Source: Planctomycetota bacterium
Lineage (GTDB): Bacteria; Planctomycetota; UBA8742; UBA2392
Length of the DNA: 34,841 bases
Direction: 5' to 3'
Assembly: GCA_020847415.1 (NCBI GenBank)
Contig: JADLBZ010000090.1
Coordinates: 1-34,841, forward strand
Under the pieces are notes generated by a model. The model searched no databases. It was not told where the DNA came from and saw only the letters and a list, made by a program, of their open reading frames with translations. Made by a program: the position numbers and the translations under genes. Shown piece by piece: positions 32,753 to 34,841 of the stretch (positions are counted from its first letter, which is position 1; each line of letters starts with the position of its first letter).

Positions 32753-34108
32753 TTATTCCTTCACCGCCATCAGTTCCAGCTTCAAGCCCGCAAACTCGGG
32801 CGGCAGATAAACTGCAAGGTTGCGCGCCGCGCGCACGGCCTCCCAGTGCTCGCCCACTTTGTCCACCTGGAAGTACTGGCGCCCCGGCTGCACGGGAATT
32901 TCCGGCGGCGGGGCCGAAAGGTGCCGTACCGAGATGCCGCGCAGGGCCGCGGTGATGAGCTGGTCCACCCGGTCCTGGCTGCTGATCTTGAACTTCAGCG
33001 GGGCCTCGCGCGCCACCTTCTCGGCGGGCACGTTGGCCATGGCGGCCAGGTAAAGGCCGCCCTCCTGCTGCAGCACGCGGTCGTCCTGGATACCCGCCAC
33101 AAACAGCGTGTCGCGCACCTGCTTGAGGGCAATGTTCGTGCACTTGGTAGGGATAATGGTGTCCAGCAGCGCCTTGAGCTTGTCTTCCAGGCGCGCAAAG
33201 CAGGCCGCCGGGTCGTCGTGCTGGTAGGCGGGCAGGTCGCGCGGGTAGCCCTCGCTGGCAAACGTAAACAGGTAACCCGCCAGGCGCGACAGCTCCAGGT
33301 ACACCGTTTCGGGGTGCGTGTGGCCGGTCTGGAAGTAGTGCTGCAGGGGCGGAATGAAGCCGTTCACCGTGTGCAGCAGCCAGAAGCTGGCCGCCTCGGC
33401 CGTGGTGAAGCCGGCAAAGCCGGCACCCCGGTCGCGGCGCTGGCGCGAGAACTCCACGCACTTGGTGTTCAGCACTTCCAGCAGGCGGCGCAGAATGCCC
33501 ATCAGCCGCGCCGAGGCCCCCACCCGAAGGCAGGGCGGCGCGAAGCTCTCCACCAGCGCAAAGCCGCCGGTACTGCCGCGGCCCAGCTCGGCAATGCGCA
33601 TCCAGGTGTGGTCGTCCAGCGCCTCACCCTCAAACAGGATGCGGAAGTTGCCGGCCGCCAGGCGCAGGGGGCGGCGGTCCGGCCCGGCTGTTTCGTCTCG
33701 CAGCTCGACGTCCAGGGGCTTGTAGCGGGTGGCACGGCCTTCGTGCTGGCCGCCCTCCCCGCAGGCCACGCCGCCCTCAGGCACCGCGGGCAGGGCCAGG
33801 AACACGCCCAGGCGCTCAAGCTCGGGCTTGAACAGCGGGGCAATCGCGCGCACCGGCGGCGCGACGTCGGCACCCGGCAAATCCACGGGCTGGCCGTCGG
33901 GCAGCACACCGGCGCAGCGGCTCAGGGCAAACTCGCCCGCCGCCAGCCGCTCCAGGTCCACCCCCAGTTCGCTGATCCCCCAGGCCAGCGGGTGCAGGCC
34001 CTGCAGGCGTGTGGCCAGCAGCGCCTCATGGAAGCGGTCGGCCTGCTGGAAGTGCTGGGGCGCAAGGAACATGCCCTCAGACCACAGAACTCGGTGTCTG
34101 TGCTGCAC
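32753..34108 (-). CDS. tssK: T6SS baseplate-membrane connector TssK
   Basis: A 451-residue TssK (ImpJ/VasE), the trimeric protein that ties the baseplate to TssL and TssM. The N-terminal shell domain has VLWSEGMFLAPQHFQQADRF, the family hallmark, and the C-terminal half has DPAACFARLEDKLKALLDTI, STRHLSAPPPEIPVQPGRQY-like VRHLSAPPPEIPVQPGRQYF and VYLPPEFAGLKLELMAV. The length is normal. It starts with a GTG at 34108, preceded by GGGAGA five bases upstream, 42 bases after the tssJ stop. Confidence 0.95.
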   Translation of the reverse strand: MQHRHRVLWSEGMFLAPQHFQQADRFHEALLATRLQGLHPLAWGISELGVDLERLAAGEFALSRCAGVLPDGQPVDLPGADVAPPVRAIAPLFKPELERLGVFLALPAVPEGGVACGEGGQHEGRATRYKPLDVELRDETAGPDRRPLRLAAGNFRILFEGEALDDHTWMRIAELGRGSTGGFALVESFAPPCLRVGASARLMGILRRLLEVLNTKCVEFSRQRRDRGAGFAGFTTAEAASFWLLHTVNGFIPPLQHYFQTGHTHPETVYLELSRLAGYLFTFASEGYPRDLPAYQHDDPAACFARLEDKLKALLDTIIPTKCTNIALKQVRDTLFVAGIQDDRVLQQEGGLYLAAMANVPAEKVAREAPLKFKISSQDRVDQLITAALRGISVRHLSAPPPEIPVQPGRQYFQVDKVGEHWEAVRAARNLAVYLPPEFAGLKLELMAVKE

Positions 34109-34150
34109 GCGCGTCTCCCGCCCGGTGGCGCCCGTAAGCGCAAAGCCCGT

Positions 34151-34606
34151 CTACTTGCGCAAGCCGATGTGATAGCCCGTCAATTCAAAGACCACGTCAT
34201 CGGCCTGGTCCAGCGGCACGACAATCTTCTGCTCGCCGCTGTCGGCCGGCTGCTTGTACAGCGCCAGCACTCCAATGAAGCGCGTCTCGGCCTTCAACGG
34301 CTGCAGGGTAATGGTCTTGCCCTGCGGGTTGGCGTCCTTCTTCTCGGGGAAGATGGACTCGCCGATCTTTTCGTCCAGCAGGTCTTCCGCCAGGGTTTCC
34401 TTGGCCTTCTCCCAAAGGTCGTCCACGCTCGCGGCCTTGAAGCGCGCCTCGTCCTTGAGCTGGTACAGCCGCACTTCCACGGGACGCGATTCGCCCGGCT
34501 CCAGCTCGTTCACCGGGGCCACAGCCACCAGCTTCACGTCCACCGAGGTGCTGGAACACCCGGCCAGCACCAGCAACAGTGCCGCCAGCATCAGAGTCGT
34601 GCGCAT
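34151..34606 (-). CDS. tssJ: T6SS outer-membrane lipoprotein TssJ
   Basis: A 151-residue lipoprotein. MRTTLMLAALLLVLAGC17SS is a lipoprotein signal with lipobox LAGC; Ser at +2 suits outer-membrane sorting. The mature part is a small beta domain (DVKLVAVAPVNELEPGESRP, VRLYQLKDEARFKAAS, FELTGYHIGLRK) with the TssJ loop between the first strands. TssJ holds the periplasmic end of TssM at the outer membrane. I chose the ATG at 34606, five bases after AAGGAG; the GTG at 34612 lies inside that site. This is the first gene of the T6SS run. Confidence 0.92.
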   Translation of the reverse strand: MRTTLMLAALLLVLAGCSSTSVDVKLVAVAPVNELEPGESRPVEVRLYQLKDEARFKAASVDDLWEKAKETLAEDLLDEKIGESIFPEKKDANPQGKTITLQPLKAETRFIGVLALYKQPADSGEQKIVVPLDQADDVVFELTGYHIGLRK

Positions 34607-34612
34607 ACTCAC

Positions 34613-34685
34613 TCCTTGGGCTTCCGCCGGCCCAGCCGGCAGATATTCAACGCGCGAGAAAATATAGACCTAGAGGATGCTTGGG
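34613..34685 (-). promoter_or_regulatory. Leader of the T6SS operon with hairpin and -10-like box
   Basis: The leader holds AAGGAG as ribosome binding site, a compact hairpin GCCGGC/GCCGGC at 34626-34640 just before it, and an AT-rich patch with TATATT (minus strand, 34661-34666) that could be a -10 box. No convincing -35 box is found 16-18 bases upstream, and I see no sigma54 GG/GC pair. The adjoining repeat element at 34686-34838 may carry the rest of the promoter or an activator site. Confidence 0.25.
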
Positions 34686-34838
34686 TAGTGGTTCATGCCG
34701 TTTGAAAACGGCGACACCCTCGTGCAGCGCTTGCGGTTATCACCGCGACAGCGCGCGCCAGAAGCCCTGAGGGCGGTGTCGCGCGCGCCTTTCGCGACCC
34801 CGAAACAAAATGGACGTCCCGGCTTCGATGAGCATGCA
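34686..34838 (-). mobile_element. Family A repeat element, copy 3, upstream of tssJ
   Basis: This is an inverted copy of the element at 23246-23417. The end near tssJ reads TAGTGGTTCATGCCG, against CTAGTGCTTCATGACTG in that copy. The core matches through CGCGACAC, GCCCTCAGGGCTTC and GCGCGCTGTCGCGG, and the far end aligns through CATG, GAA, CGGG and CGTC up to about 34838. The element thus looks complete up to the window edge. Being directly upstream of the first T6SS gene, it could influence the operon promoter. Confidence 0.5.
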
Positions 34839-34841
34839 ACG

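Overview
The window comes from a GC-rich, diderm (Gram-negative type) bacterium. A lipoprotein component (TssJ), an inner-membrane TssL/TssM pair and a set of pseudopilins all need a two-membrane envelope. I cannot fix the phylum from the sequence. The fusion of a LamG-like fold to a prepilin leader, a giant GspK-like protein and the DUF2169/DUF3540/DUF4150 T6SS module would fit Planctomycetota or other PVC lineages, or Myxococcota, but this is only a lean. I saw no tRNA, rRNA, CRISPR array or intact transposase gene.

Layout. Bases 1-570 hold no convincing gene but carry one copy of an interspersed repeat. Four plus-strand genes at 571-8597 form a tight operon of pseudopilin-like proteins: a LamG-containing GspH-like protein, a 1747-residue GspK-like protein, a GspJ-like protein and a GspI-like protein. 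They look like the minor-pseudopilin tip complex of a type II secretion or type IV pilus-like machine whose motor and secretin are not in the window. A minus-strand L-serine dehydratase (8606-9844) converges on this operon with an 8-bp gap.

From 34606 down to 9908 everything is on the minus strand and makes one complete type VI secretion system, in the order tssJ, tssK, tssL, tssM, tagF, tssA, tssB, tssC, tssD/hcp, tssE, tssF, tssG, tssH/clpV, tssI/vgrG, a DUF2169-pentapeptide protein, a pentapeptide protein, a DUF3540 protein and a DUF4150 PAAR-like tip. All 13 core Tss components are present. TssJLM form the membrane complex, TssKEFG with VgrG the baseplate, TssBC the sheath, Hcp the tube, ClpV recycles the sheath, and the last four genes look like a spike loading and tip module. 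No recognisable toxin or immunity gene is present, and no Fha/PpkA/PppA regulators.

The least expected structure is non-coding. Several junctions are filled by 145-172 bp elements with imperfect terminal inverted repeats and strong internal hairpins (about 262-421, 10335-10481, 17584-17749, 23246-23417, 34686-34838). Three of them split the T6SS operon and lie between the stop codon of one gene and the ribosome binding site of the next; in two cases the element end supplies the TAG stop. Stem-loops after hcp and between tssA and tssB, and an AT-rich island upstream of hcp with a plausible promoter, suggest differential expression within the operon. A second notable feature is a repeated 'acidic-pair/Tyr ... 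RG-x-LGT ... H-x-x-G' module found three times in the GspK-like protein and once at the end of the GspJ-like protein.
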